DNA of 64,000 bases from Lithospermum erythrorhizon (GCA_019722365.1 JADFUC010000852.1:1240001-1304000), one strand, 5' to 3'; positions 23,111 to 35,650 are shown, counted from the stretch's first letter. Notes: a model not told the origin generated them from the sequence alone. Made by a program: numbers and translations.

Positions 23111-24025
23111 ATGAGTTCTAAACATTCAAAGAAAAATGTGTCATGGGTTGATCAATATTTGCCCAAAAGTGTTCAACCATATGCAAAACTTGCAAGACTA
23201 GATAAACCAATTGGTAGTTGGCTATTTGCCTGGCCAGCTTTGTGGGCAGTTGCATTATCAGCCAACCCAGGAAAATTACCAGACATCTCCTTGTTACTCA
23301 TTTTTGCATGGTGGACAGTGTTCATTAGAGGTGCAGCTTGCACAATTAATGACTATTTTGACATGGATTTCGACAAGAAAGTCGAACGTTGTAAGAGTAG
23401 GCCGCTTCCTAGCGGCCTAGTAAGCCCTGCTAAGGGCTTACTCTGGTTCATAATTGAACAATTTTCCTCTGTAATCGTTCTCTATCCCGTGAACCGATTA
23501 GCCTTCGAATGGGGGGTGTATCATGTACCACTGGTGGTTGCTTACCCTTTGATGAAACGGATTACATATTGGCCTCAGGCATTTCTTGGTATAATGATTA
23601 ATTGGGGAGTAATTGTTGGTTCGGCTGCTGCTAAGGGAAGTATTGATGTTCACATTGCTACTTCTCTTTGTTTTTCGGGTTTTTTCTGGACGCTTATTTA
23701 TGATACTATATATGCACATCAAGATAAAGCAGATGATGTGAAAGCTGGAGTGAAATCAACCGCTTTGAGAATGGGCGATAAGACAATTGTATGGCTAACT
23801 GCATTTGCAATTCCATGCATTGGTGGACTAGTTGCTGCTGGGATTTATGCTGAAATTGGATGGCTATATTTTGCATTTGTGGTTGTTGCTGCTGGACATT
23901 TAGCTTGGCAGATATTCACTGTTGATTTATCATCCCCTGCTGATTGTATGAATAAATTTGTCTCCAACCAGTGGTATGGTGCTATAGTTTTTTTGGGTAT
24001 TGTTCTTGGAAGATTCTACCCTTAG
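23111..24025 (+). CDS. PGT: Intronless UbiA aromatic prenyltransferase, 4-hydroxybenzoate geranyltransferase-like
   Basis: A single exon of 304 aa runs from ATG 23111 to a stop at 24025. It is an integral membrane UbiA protein with several hydrophobic helices. The first Asp-rich motif is NDYFDMDFD, followed by KVER and RPLPSG. The second region is YDTIYAHQDKADDVKAGVKS. Both are the diphosphate/Mg2+ binding loops of COQ2/PPT-type enzymes. There is no long N-terminal transit peptide, unlike mitochondrial ubiquinone PPT; the start MSSK...YAKLARLDKPIGSW matches the short ER/cytosol-facing PGT type. Such enzymes couple geranyl diphosphate to 4-hydroxybenzoate, the entry step to shikonin/alkannin in Boraginaceae. 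Absence of introns suggests a retrocopy origin, as reported for that lineage. Substrate specificity cannot be read from sequence. A diverged paralogue with a new role is possible. Confidence 0.88.
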   Translation: MSSKHSKKNVSWVDQYLPKSVQPYAKLARLDKPIGSWLFAWPALWAVALSANPGKLPDISLLLIFAWWTVFIRGAACTINDYFDMDFDKKVERCKSRPLPSGLVSPAKGLLWFIIEQFSSVIVLYPVNRLAFEWGVYHVPLVVAYPLMKRITYWPQAFLGIMINWGVIVGSAAAKGSIDVHIATSLCFSGFFWTLIYDTIYAHQDKADDVKAGVKSTALRMGDKTIVWLTAFAIPCIGGLVAAGIYAEIGWLYFAFVVVAAGHLAWQIFTVDLSSPADCMNKFVSNQWYGAIVFLGIVLGRFYP

Positions 24026-25660
24026 AATCATTTATTAGTCATCAGAATTCACATCCAAAATAAGAGTCTATTGTACTCACACCTTAGGGTAAAGAACTCA
24101 AAGCTTTAATTATGTTATGTTTTTTGTTTTTTGTTTTCTATCATGTATGTTATGATTATAAAATTGAGTATTCCTCAATGTATTATCCTAGTTGTAATAG
24201 TATTTTCTGCCTCTAGTTACATGAATGGTGTAGTACTACTGTACTAGCAGCTAGCTATAGACAAATTTTAAAATGCTTGTTTTAATCAACTGAAATAAAA
24301 TTGACTAAAACGGAGTAACGAACAAAATTTAACTGACAAAGTTTAACAAAACGTGTTACAATACCTAAAAATAAAAGAAAGTATTTAGGGGACTGTGAAT
24401 TGTTAGAATAATCGTGTGAATTGCATTGTATTATAGTACGTGTATAAAAGCTATCTTAAAGATTGGCCGTAAATATGTGATTGGTTTATTTATATTTAAG
24501 TTTATTGGGCTTATTAAGCATTTATGAGTAGTATGGTTAATATGTGTAAATAGGTTATGATTACATTAGATGATGAAATTTAATAAAATAATAATAGAAA
24601 CCTTATATTTTTCTTATATATATGTCTTGGGTTGATATTGATTAATATGATTTTACGTGCTTTTACGTAAATTACTTATTCTTTGAAAGAACCATATAGA
24701 ATTGAAATCCGATTACGATTATTGATACGATGGAGCAAAGTCGTTATGCAATACGATATTATGTTTTATCGATTAAATAATATGAAATATTGAGCGTAAA
24801 TTAAATATCTTAGCAGAACAAGCTTGAGTCTTGAATTGTGGCGATTTTGTATTTTTAAAAATAATAAAGTGATGATAATAGTTGTTATGTTCGATAATAA
24901 CTTTAGTCAATGGTAAATAAATAAAATAACAAAAACTCAGTCAAATTGGGCACAAAATTTCTGTCAAATTGGGTAGAATTTTTGTCAACGTATTTTGGCG
25001 AAAATTTCTCCCAATTTGGTTGTCACGTATTTCTTCTATTATAAGTTTATAACACTTCTCTTTCCATTTATTTCGGAATATTCAAAGAAACTACTTAAAT
25101 CATCATTTCTGTAAATATGCAAAGCTGTTTTCTTACTTTTCTTATTACATTCTTCCCATCTTTTGGCTCATATGCATAAATAATAAACCATTAAACGTTC
25201 CCTCATTTTTACATGAAGGAGAATGCTATGTTTGATTGAGGCTGTTTAGGGAATATGAGAATATATGATTGGTAGATATGATCTAACTATCAAATTCTTT
25301 CAACGCGGCCAGAGAACGTTCAGCAGGCCCTGAAGAGTTGTTGTAGTGATGAATAATATTGGAACAAATTAAAAGTTCCTGAGGGAGGTGTTGCACATAG
25401 ATTTGGTTTTGGTACATAAGAAGTGAGGAATGAGTTGTTTTTTATGTTTCCCCTCCCATGGGCAAAAGCAAAAACATAGAAGGCGAAGAAGTAGATCTTT
25501 CGATATGGCACCAATGCCACCATCGAGGAGAAATTTCTTAGATGCTTACTTCTTTTTTTTAAGCATGGTTTGAATTACACTTTTTTTAATTATTTGATCT
25601 AATGGTTGTTATTCATTAGGGTCAAAATTGAAAATTAGATTTTTTAGTTTTTCCTATCTA
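24026..25660. other. Prenyltransferase 3' region and AT-rich intergenic DNA
   Basis: The 3'UTR with T-rich, ATG-poor sequence runs to about 24.2 kb. Beyond it I see no gene and no defined repeat up to the tandem block at 25.67 kb. Confidence 0.5.
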
Positions 25661-25667
25661 AGATATG

Positions 25668-27055
25668 AGATTTGCATTTAAATCCACCCAATTAGTATTA
25701 AATGCTTTAGATTTTGTAATCAATCATCAGACATGCCATTTTCAAGCAAATTTAAATGCAAATCAAAACTCATCTCAAATCATTACATAAATGCCAAAAT
25801 ATCAAATTGGTATTATTTAATCTGGCATACCATTTATATTGTATTAGTGATATCTTATTTTCTTGTATAAATACCTTTTATATGTTAGTTGTGGTATTAT
25901 AATTAGTTTTCACCATATTACAAATAGAATAGAAAAATAACACATATAAATATTTAAAAGTTTGAAATTGTTTTTTGTTTTATAAATAATCACCGACTAA
26001 ACATGACATCTTTCAAGCAAATTTAAAATCAATTAAAATAAATCTCGAATCTTGAATAAATAGTGATAATATCAAACTAATTGTATATGTTGTTAAGAAT
26101 ACAATGTACGAAATTTTTTATTTCCATTTTTCTAATTTAATATGGTATGGTTAAGCGGTAAAAAAAATATATTTGAGTACCTCATAATATAATTATATTT
26201 GGTACTATTTGAAAATTTTTAAACATATTTTGGGATATTTTACATGATTTTTTATGAGATACCATATGTCTTAGAATTAAGTAATGGCCCCTTGGTAATG
26301 TGTAATGAAATATCATCGTTTGTCGACCAAAGGCATGCAAGATCTGGAAATGATGATTTTGTGCGCCTATTTTGCTACATTTTTTGCTAGATTTTTCTAT
26401 TAGAGATTTGCATTAAATCCACCAGTCGTATTAAATGTTTTAGATTTGTAACCAATATTAACCATGTTATTTTCAATAAATTTAAAATCAATAAAAATTA
26501 TCTCGAATTTTCAAATAAATGCAAAAATATCAAGCGATATTATTTAATCTGTCATACCATTTATATTGTATAATTGGTATCCTACTTTATTAATATAAAT
26601 ACATTTTATCTAATAGTTATGGTATTATAGTTAGTTTTTCACCGTAGGTATAAATAGAATAAAATCTGACACATACTCAGTATTTGAAAGTTTGACATTA
26701 TTTTTATTTTATATGTCGTCCACTAAAGATGGTATTTTTCAAGTAAATTTTAAATTAATCAAAATCCTCTCAAATCTTCAAATGTTGTGAAAAATATCAA
26801 GCGATTGTATCTTATGTTGTAAAATAATACGTGACTAATATTTTATAATTCACTTTCAATTTCATATGGTATGGTTAAGCGGTAAAGAAATACCTTTGAG
26901 TGCCTCGTTATATAATTGTATTTGATTTGTGTTATTTCTTTAACATATTTTTGGATATTTACTTGTTCTTTTCAGATATACCATATGTTTTCGGGTCATG
27001 GTATGCCTAATGTGTAATGAAATACCATTGTTTGTTAACCAAAAGTTTGACTAAT
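25668..27055 (+). repeat. Diverged tandem duplication of a ~0.7 kb AT-rich unit
   Basis: Unit A (about 25668-26340) and unit B (about 26401-27055) share an ordered series of landmarks. These are GAGATTTGCATT plus AAATCCACC, then GTATTAAATG, then CATACCATTTATATTGTAT, then ATATGGTATGGTTAAGCGGT and finally GTGTAATGAAAT. The offset drifts from about 735 to 710 bp. A partial third echo appears at about 27060-27250. The units have no coding content and are well diverged, so the event is old. They may be two insertions of one element or a tandem duplication. Confidence 0.65.
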
Positions 27056-27834
27056 AATATGTTTCAAGTAAATTTAAAAATTAATCAATATTCACTTAAA
27101 GTTTTCAAATAAATGATGAAAAATATCAAATTAAGTTTGTAACCAATCACCCACTAAATATACCATTTTTAAATAAATTTTGGAATCAATCAAAATTCTC
27201 TTAAATGATCAAATAAATGATGTAAATATCAAAGTAATTTTTATTTTATATGAAAATATGTATGGTATACCATTTGTGTTGTGGACATGGTATATATATC
27301 AACAGTGCTAAAATATTGTTGCACTTTTAACAATGATATTCACCAGTTTTCATAAAATCTCTTATTAATTTGTATTTATAATAACAATAATTTTATACAT
27401 GAATATGTTAATAATACCATATTCAATGTGGGGAAAGGGATTTGAGAGGATTTGATTTGATTAGGGAGATTTTGGTTTGACTGTAAAATTAAATGTTAGA
27501 ATTATATTACAAGAAAGAAACTAATAATGTGTGTTAAATGCTAGAAATATATTACAATTAGGAAACTAATTAATGAGGGAGTGATTAATGAGATTTTATT
27601 TTTTTGTTTGTTAAATGTAAAATGATCGTTAACTTGATTGTGTCATTGTAAGCATGATGCTTACAAAAACAAGTAAGCATCTAAATATGACTCACCATCG
27701 AGCTAATGTGCTCCCCCTCATCAGCCCCCGTCGTATGGTGACTACATGACCTTCCCCTCAAACTGGCAATGTGGTTGAATTGCAATTTAAATGTACTTCT
27801 TATAACAGGAACCATCTTGATTATTCTTGTACAC

Positions 27835-28853
27835 TAGTATTTTGAAAAATGTACCGGTAGGGGATAAGTCACATGTGTCTTCAAGAATAATGGGGACTTA
27901 TGGTTATTGTGCTCCAGAATACCAAAAAACAGGTCAGTTAACACTCAAGACTGACATATATAGTTTCGGAGTTGTTCTCTTGGAGTTGATTACCGGAAGG
28001 CACTCAGATGAATGGTGGTGATCAATTGTTGGTGACTTGGGTTAGTTGATATGCCCATTCTATTCTTGTTATTTGAGAATATCATATATGTTTTTTTCCC
28101 CTTTCTTGTTAAGAGATTAAGTGAGTCAATGGCGGAGTTTAGTAGGGATTAATGAGGGCGATGGCCTCCTCAGTTCTGAACTATTTACAGATTATTTAAA
28201 TTGTAAAAGATTTAGTATTTATGCTCCTCTTCATTATGAGTTCAAAATCCGCCACAAAAGTATGGAACCTTGATTTGAAGGAACCAGTGCAATTGTGTTG
28301 GCCTTGAAAATAATAGCATCTCGTTTTGATAGTAATGTTCGATTTTATAAGTCGCGAAATTGGGGCAAGATGTTTCATTGTGACATAAATGGTTTGGTAG
28401 TTTTCTGAGTTTGAGCCATGTTGTTACATGGTACTACCTCGATTAGTATAAGATTGTCCAATTGGTTTTCCAATGGTCAAAACTAACGAACTTTCCGTTA
28501 CCAATATTCAGGCTGAACCAATATTTAAGGATCCCAACAGATGCTCGGAACTGGCTGATCCGCTCGTCGAAGGGAACTTTCCCAGAAAAAGTTTGAATCA
28601 AGCAGCTGGGGTTGCTGCAATGTGTTTGCATGAAGACCCATCAACTCGACCATTGACAAGCGATGTTGTTACCTCCTTGAGCTATCTCTGGGTATTGCCG
28701 GATGAAGAAGTGGTTTCACCTGTTGCCTCTATAGGTACCACAAATGAGATGGATATGGATGACGAGCAAGATAAATTAGATGCACAAGAACGACAAGAAG
28801 CGCTTGCTGAAGCTATTCAGTGGGGTTCCACCAATTCAAGAACGGTGGATTAG
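27835..28853 (+). pseudogene. 5'-truncated RLCK-VII (PBL-like) receptor-like cytoplasmic kinase remnant
   Basis: Two exon-like blocks survive. Block 1 (27835-28058) encodes [20 protein letters not shown], then [13 protein letters not shown], i.e. activation loop to helix F. A frameshift near 28015 follows, with homology resuming as GDQLLVTW in another frame. Block 2 (acceptor CAG before 28512) encodes AEPIFKDPNR, then LADPLVEGNF, AAMCLHEDPSTRP and VVTSLSYL, the C-terminal lobe of PBL/PBS1-type kinases, plus an acidic tail to the stop at 28853. The glycine loop, ATP lysine and HRD catalytic loop are absent upstream, where sequence becomes non-homologous just before the DFG position. Intact relatives are membrane-anchored kinases downstream of immune and hormone receptors. 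Truncation plus frameshift make this a dead copy. The intron between blocks argues against a processed retrocopy. Confidence 0.82.
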
Positions 28854-30356
28854 CCTCAGCTAGTCAGCTTTAACTATTAGTGCACCAGTAGTTTTGAAAT
28901 CCTGGATTGGCCTATGGGTAGAAATCAGCCATGATAGATATATAATTTGTTCATTTTGAACTGGAGGGACTTTTGTCTCTTGATAGATAGAGTTTCCCCT
29001 GAAATAACATTTGTAGTGAAAGATCTAACAAATTCATGACACGGCTCACTCTATTAAGTATTAATTAAGATTGTCTTTTTTTTTTTTAAATTCGATCTTT
29101 AGTGTTGTAGTACTTCAGCAAAAGAAACTCGTCATTATGAATGAGGTATAGGAGGGCAGTCTCCGCATATTTGTTACATTTCGGAGTTAGTATTTAAAAC
29201 CAAAATCGATCACTAAACAAGCTTAGCTCGGCAGCTGGACTAGTTTCCATCGAGGCCCAGCTCAACATTTTTAAAATCTAAATTCAATAAGATTAACAAA
29301 ATTTTAATTTACTTAATCAATAAATAATATTCATTAACATTTAACAAAGCAAGTAAATCCATTAATTTGTATTCCATAGAGGTTAATATTAATAAAGATA
29401 TATTTATTCATAATGAAAAATAATAAGAAGAAATTGAAATCATAAAAAATTACTTCATATTATATAACAAAATCTTCATAATAAAATAGTTATGAATGTT
29501 TATGTGGCCTGTCGGTAAATTTCCTTGAGTAACGGGTTGGAAGTTAGGCTATGGCTCATCCCAGAGTCAATAATGAAACTTGATTTAAAATTCGATCATT
29601 TCGCGTACATATACATAGCAAAGTGAAATAAATAAATTAAATACTTAAGTAATAACAAAGATACAGCATAATTTCTACAATTGTCACGATTTACACGGAA
29701 ATTCTTGATCAAAATCAGCAGCAAAAACTCATCTGCATTATCTGACAAAGATCTGCATTAATATATTAACTTGTTTCATAAATACCATCCAGATACATTT
29801 TCCACAATTCTTATTCAATCAATTTTACATATAATGAATGTTTCAATTCACTAGTAAGTTTCATCTTTCAAGACATCTTTTTTAATTTGAAAATATAGTA
29901 TTTCTTCATTTGGGTATTTATGTTTTTGTCTATATGCAATAAAGATTGGATCTTTTTGGTGTAGTTTATGCATTTGAGATTATATTGTTTGTAACTATTT
30001 TTTGGTGATGATTTGAGATAATGGCACTTAATATATTTGTTATTTTGCCTTCACTTTTACATTGTAAGAGTGTTGTTATCAATGAGTGGAGTGATTTAGC
30101 AATGTTTACATTATCTCCATTTAGCTTGATCTTCGTTTATATTGTTGGTATTTTTTTTATGCATTTTATTCCATTTAGCTTGATCTTATTGTGTTAATTG
30201 TTTTCTTGGATTTTTTAAATACAAATTTGTGAGTTCTATTGTGTTAATTTATAAATGACCTTTTTTCAGGAGAGTGATAAGCTTTAGTCTTTATTGTTAG
30301 TGTTGGATGGGAGGAGTTAGAGTGGGTTTTTGAGTGAAATAGAGGTTTTGAGAGGA
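28854..30356. other. Intergenic DNA and probable 5' leader of the transporter gene
   Basis: There is no supported gene. An acceptor-like TTTTTTCAG at about 30261-30269 precedes the transporter ATG by about 90 bp, so a 5'UTR intron starting somewhere upstream is likely. I could not fix its donor. Confidence 0.45.
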
Positions 30357-31817
30357 ATGAAAGATCAAGTGTGGAGATGGGTTTTGGGTTTGGGGTATAT
30401 CTTTGCTGTGGCGTCGATATGGATTGCTGCTAGTTTTGTTGTTCAGTCGGTTGTTGGTGGTGGGGTTTCACCGTTTCTTATAACATACATTTGCAATTCA
30501 TTGTTTCTAGTGTATATTCCTATAGTTGAGATTGGGCGTTATTTCGAGGATAAGTATGGAAGCATTATGTTTTGGAGAAAGGTGGATGATCGTACTTTGA
30601 GTAAGTTGGCTGATTCAGAAGAGGTTGTTCTTCTTGAAGAAAATGGCGTTGCTTATGCTAATTTGATTGCAGCTGAAAAATTAATTGAATCGAATGGAAG
30701 TGAAGGAGAACCTGTTTTGGGGAAAGACATTGTTGGTGGAGAAAAAAATTTGGACTTGGATGAAAAAGGACGTTGGACACGAACAAGATTAGCGAAAGTC
30801 AGTCTGTTGATATGCCCATTTTGGTTCTTTGCTCAACTGACATTCAATCTTTCTCTGAAGTATACTTCTGTTACAGTAAGCGTTATATTTTAGTTGACTT
30901 TTGCAGCTTCGGTTTGTTGTATGCTTTCTTTTGATGAATGTAAGCCTTTTTCTTGATTGCTTGCAGTCAAATACAATCCTTAGCAGTACCTCCAGCTTGT
31001 TTACCTTTTTAGTCTCTCTTATATTCTTGGGCGAAAAGTTCACTTGGTTGAAGTTCGCCAGCGTCCTCCTTTGCATGGCAGGGACAATAATTGTCAGTTT
31101 GGGTGACTCGGGAACTAGGGTGAGTGCAGTTGCTTCAAATCCAGCTCTTGGAGACATCCTTGCTCTTCTGTCAGCTGCATGTTATTCTGTCTACGTTACT
31201 CTCATTCGCAAGAAGCTACCTGATGAAGAAGATGGGGATAATGGTCAAGCAAGCATGGCCCAGTTTCTTGGATATTTGGGTCTATGCAACATCATCATAT
31301 TCCTTCCTGTCTTTCTCGTACTCAATTTCACTAAACTGGAGCCAATTACTATCCTCACCTGGAAGCAACTTGGTCTAATTGTTGGTAAAGGTATGGCCAG
31401 TATTATCACATTGTTTGATCTACATATACTTCTTTTCCGTTTGAAATCACTTATTTAATCCGTTTGAAGAGGTTTCACCTTTGGCGCTTTGCTTAATCGA
31501 GATGTAACCATGGACGATCATTCTCAGGTCTGCTGGATAATGTACTGAGTGACTACTTATGGGCCAAAGCTGTCCTCCTAACAACAACCACGGTGGCAAC
31601 AGCAGGGCTTACCATTCAAGTTCCATTGGCAGCAATTGTCGATTCACTGAAGGGAAATGCTCCCAGTTTCTCTGATTACATTGGAGCAACTGCTGTTATG
31701 TTTGGCTTTGCAGGCATGAATATACCATCTGATATATTTTCGAGAGCAGAAGAAAGTGGTGTTATTGAAATGGAGAATTTAAACAACACTTGTCAAGATG
31801 ACCTTCCATCAAGGTAG
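30357..31817 (+). CDS. EamA/DMT-superfamily transporter (SLC35F5/YML018C-like)
   Basis: Three exons, 30357-30875, 30967-31390 and 31528-31817, in phase 0 then 1, give 410 aa. The ATG at 30357 is chosen because the in-frame codons upstream offer only TTG. About ten hydrophobic helices are visible, in two halves separated by a charged loop near residues 80-145. The second half begins AQLTFNLSLKYTSVT and SNTILSSTSSLFTFLVSLIF, the signature order of drug/metabolite transporters with EamA repeats. Plant relatives are uncharacterised membrane proteins assigned to vacuolar or Golgi membranes, with unknown substrate. Nothing suggests cooperation with its neighbours. The sequence is intact. Confidence 0.9.
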
Positions 31818-32390
31818 AGTGGACGACAGGAAGAAAAGCAAGGTATTATTTTTCCATCACAGTCCGTTGGTTTGTTCTTCTCTTGGCCGATTTCCATAAT
31901 TGCCAACGAAAGCCTCGAGAGGAATTTATCTCTAAAGAAGTGTTCATTTAGATATCCAAATTTGTCGCGAATTCTAATGTAAACACCATTTTATCAAATG
32001 GATGAATATGGATATCCATTTGAACACAACAAGGGTGAAAGTTCTTGTAGAAGGTGAAAGATGAAGGCTGAGCAGCAGAATGACACAAAATTTTGCTAAT
32101 CACTAGTTACCTGCCATTGATAATTGCAGTGCAAGAAATTGATTCATTTGAACCCTTAATCGTATAAGGTTGTACTCATGTACTGTACATGAGGATTTTT
32201 GGGTTACTTTACAAATGCTATTCAGTATAATACGGAGTAGCAGAAAGCAAGGGATAAATTTTATAAATATATGTAGCAATAATTAGCTAATACTTCCTCA
32301 ATTTTATTTATACTAGTAGAAATAATATATATATATCATAATGAAGGGGTATAATTGTATTTTGATAAATTATATATATATCTATATATA

Positions 32391-35300
32391 TATCTTAAAA
32401 TTTGATACCTGCTTTTTAAGTGATTGAGCGGAATAAAATATCGCCCAATAGAAGGGTATAATTGTATTTTGATAAATTTTAATTAAAAATAAAATACGAC
32501 AAATAGGAAATCTATAATCAGGCATTACGTACGAATAGAATTGTTTTTGTAGGGGCTATTATAAGTTGTATATGGTATATAAAGTTTTTATATTATATTT
32601 ATGCTATATATGTATAATTTGATAAAGCTGTTCTTTTGTTTTAAATTTTGTATTTAAACCGATGATGTGAATCTTCGATTAGTAATATCTCTGTCTGAAT
32701 TAGATATGTATTATAAGTTTTATATTATTGAATTTTCCTTTAGATATCGCGTTAGAAACTACGTTATCTTTATTTTACCATATATTGAGTATTAAGAGAA
32801 ATATAACGAATAAAATAAATTGAAAATAATAAGGAAACTATTCAAATCGAAACTATCGAGGCGTAAGCAATGCATTCAATCACAGGACATAGACAAAACT
32901 AAAGAATTCGTTTAGAAGACATAATTGAATAGACTAATACTTTGAAAATATAAAATGCATTATGAAACTTAAAATCTATATTTATTTTGAAGCGAGTTCA
33001 TAATTAATTACGGATTAAATGGAACAATGATATGATTTCATATTATTTTAGTTTAACTATGCATCACGCGGTTATGAATAATATAATAAAATTGTTAGAA
33101 TATACCAAAAGATTAACATTAGGCTTTTATATACATTTTTTAGTTAGGGAACAAATTATTAATTGTAAACTAGTATGAGTAAATAACATATATAATAAAA
33201 AAATAGAATAGTCTATTTAAAAAAAGATATGTTTATTATGAAAAGAATAAAAATAGTAAGCAACAAAGGAAGCGAAAATAAGTAAATCGATTTTAATAAA
33301 AATGATGATGCATTGATAATTTGAGTCAAAATTATCACGTTGATAGATATTTTAACTTAAATTGTCAATTTTTGTTTCACGTATTATAAACTAACTATAT
33401 CGAGAAATTATAACGTTGCAGTTTACTCAAATTGTATCAAAATAACTTGATTTGAAAAATATATCAAAATTATACATTGATATTATAAAAAATCATGTTG
33501 ATTCAAAATTTACTTTGATATATTTTTCACAAACAATTATACCTCATATTAAAAAAATATTTGATTTTAAAAATTTAAAAAGTCAACTCATAAAAATTTA
33601 AAGTTTGACATTTTTTTAGATGAAAGGAACCCATCTAAAATTATATTAGTGAAATAAAATTAAAAAGTCAACTAATCAAAATTATGAAAATTATAATCTA
33701 TTACCAAGTCATTCACCAAACTAAATTGAAAAAATGTTGAATAAAAAATATAATAGAAGTATCATGGTATAAAACAAACAAAAATACATAGGTTGTCCTT
33801 TGAAAGAATACATAAAATTCAACAATAAGGTATGTGTTAAAAGTTGGTTTGATGATATGTTAGTCTTTGCTCTGATTTCATTATTGTCGGTTTTTGAGAC
33901 TTCGATTATCAACTGAAAAGGTTGTATACATAATTTCTAAGATAATGAAACTAACTTTAGTTTATTGTTACAATTTTGAAATTTTATCAATGATTTATTT
34001 CCTTTCATATAGTTTTTTTATATAATTTTTTCTTAATTCATTATATTATTTGCGTAGTTATTTCTACTATTATATAATACAATATAACAATTATGTGATC
34101 AAAATTTACATCATAGGAAAACTTTGTTGAAAGTGGAACGAATCGTTGAATAATTGGAGTTGCTCTAGCCGTGGCCGATAAATTGACACATGAAGCCAAA
34201 GATGGAACACTAGCTAAATAACTAAAACATGATAATGTGAAAGTTTCCTCAAGTAGTAACTCAAACTGAAACTAATAAAAGAGGGAAAGAAGAAAAGGAT
34301 AGGCCTTGAGGAAAATTGAAGCAAATAAAATCAAAAAAGGAAACAATGAGAATTAAAAATAGAGCAAATTAATCTTCATGGGGATGGCGATGAGAGAAGA
34401 ACAAAAAGATAAAGAAGGATAAGTTTTGACTATTTGAAAATGATAATTGAATTTTTGATAGTGATATTTAAAATAGATGGAGGATGTTTGATAAGTTCAT
34501 AGTTTTAGGAAATAATATATATAAGATTTTTAAAAAAATTAAGGATTATTAGATAAATTGTATTAACTTTCATATAATCAAAACTAAACTGATTATTTGT
34601 GAATTTGGAGTAAATTATTGAAGAGGCTTTAGTGTGTTTACATAGTGATTCTTATAATATTGGCCAATTTAGATCATTAACATCATGACTAATGTTTAAT
34701 AAGAACTGACATTGAGATCGTTTGTTGGTTTTTTAAAAGCTCGGTAAATAACGTGCAATTAAATGCATCACAGTTTATTACTCTTTTTGCTATTTTTCTC
34801 CTTTTTCTTTTTACGTAATAGGCTTGATTTTAGATAGAACATAAGCCAATTCAAGAAGTTTTATTTATTTATTTATCCTTAATATGCCTTATTTTTCATA
34901 TTTGTTGTTTCTTTAACATAGTATTGTGATACTGTACAGATTTAGTTTCTGAAATATCACAAAAACATGATAATATGAAAATTCTTTATGATAAACCAAC
35001 TCAAATGAATATAAAGGAGGATTAAAGGATCACATGAGAAAAAATGGGTTAAACCCGATAAAAGAATCAAAAGAGAAAATTAGAATTATAGAGCTAACTA
35101 ATCTTGTTGAGGATAGAATGTCTTTGTGAAATTACCGCTTTCATACAAAAATACCAGGATAAAGAAGAAAAATTTTGGTTAAATTATTTGGAGTATGACA
35201 ATTGAGATTTTAAGATAATGAAAACCATAAATGGGGTAGAGGATATTTTCAATTTTGATGATTTAATAGTTTAAGAAAATTATTCTTAGAATTTACAAGA

Positions 35301-35431
35301 AGTTTATTTATTAGATAATTTTGTTTCTCTATTACAATTTTTTATTAACTTTTATAATTATGACAAAAAATCACGTGCAACAAAATTATCACGTATAACA
35401 GACTATCATGCGGCCGTCAAACTTTTACTAG
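32391..35431 (+). mobile_element. Helitron-like AT-rich element, copy 1
   Basis: The copy starts with the family motif (CTTAAAA, then TTTTTAAGTGATTGAGCGGA at about 32412) and may end at 35428-35431 in CTAG followed by T. The end is preceded by a small CGGCCG-centred palindrome, consistent with Helitron 3' termini (hairpin then CTRR, inserting before T). The interior at 32631-33250 is clearly homologous to 39471-40230. The second half contains an internal echo (34.2-34.5 kb versus 34.97-35.3 kb). No Rep/helicase coding survives. Assignment to Helitrons is by end structure only. Confidence 0.45.
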
Positions 35432-35440
35432 TATATATAT

Positions 35441-35650
35441 ATATAATCCGCGAGTTGTCTTAAAATTTTCTTCCACTTTCGTGATTGAACGGACTAAAAT
35501 ATCCTTAATGAAGAGTATGATTGTATTTTGATCAATTTTAATTAAACTAAAAGACTACAAATACAAATCGCATAATATGGAGTTATATGCAAATAGAATT
35601 GTTTTATTGTAGGACTCTATTACAAATTGTATATGATATAAAATTATAGT
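35441..35650 (+). repeat. 5'-end fragment of the same AT-rich family, copy 2
   Basis: Starts GCGAGTTGTCTTAAAA immediately after the CTAG-T junction of copy 1. It keeps the order GTGATTGAACGGACTAAAAT, then GATTGTATTTTGATCAATTT and a segment ending TTGTATATGATATA. It matches 32391-32600. Its head-to-tail position beside copy 1 is notable. Confidence 0.6.
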
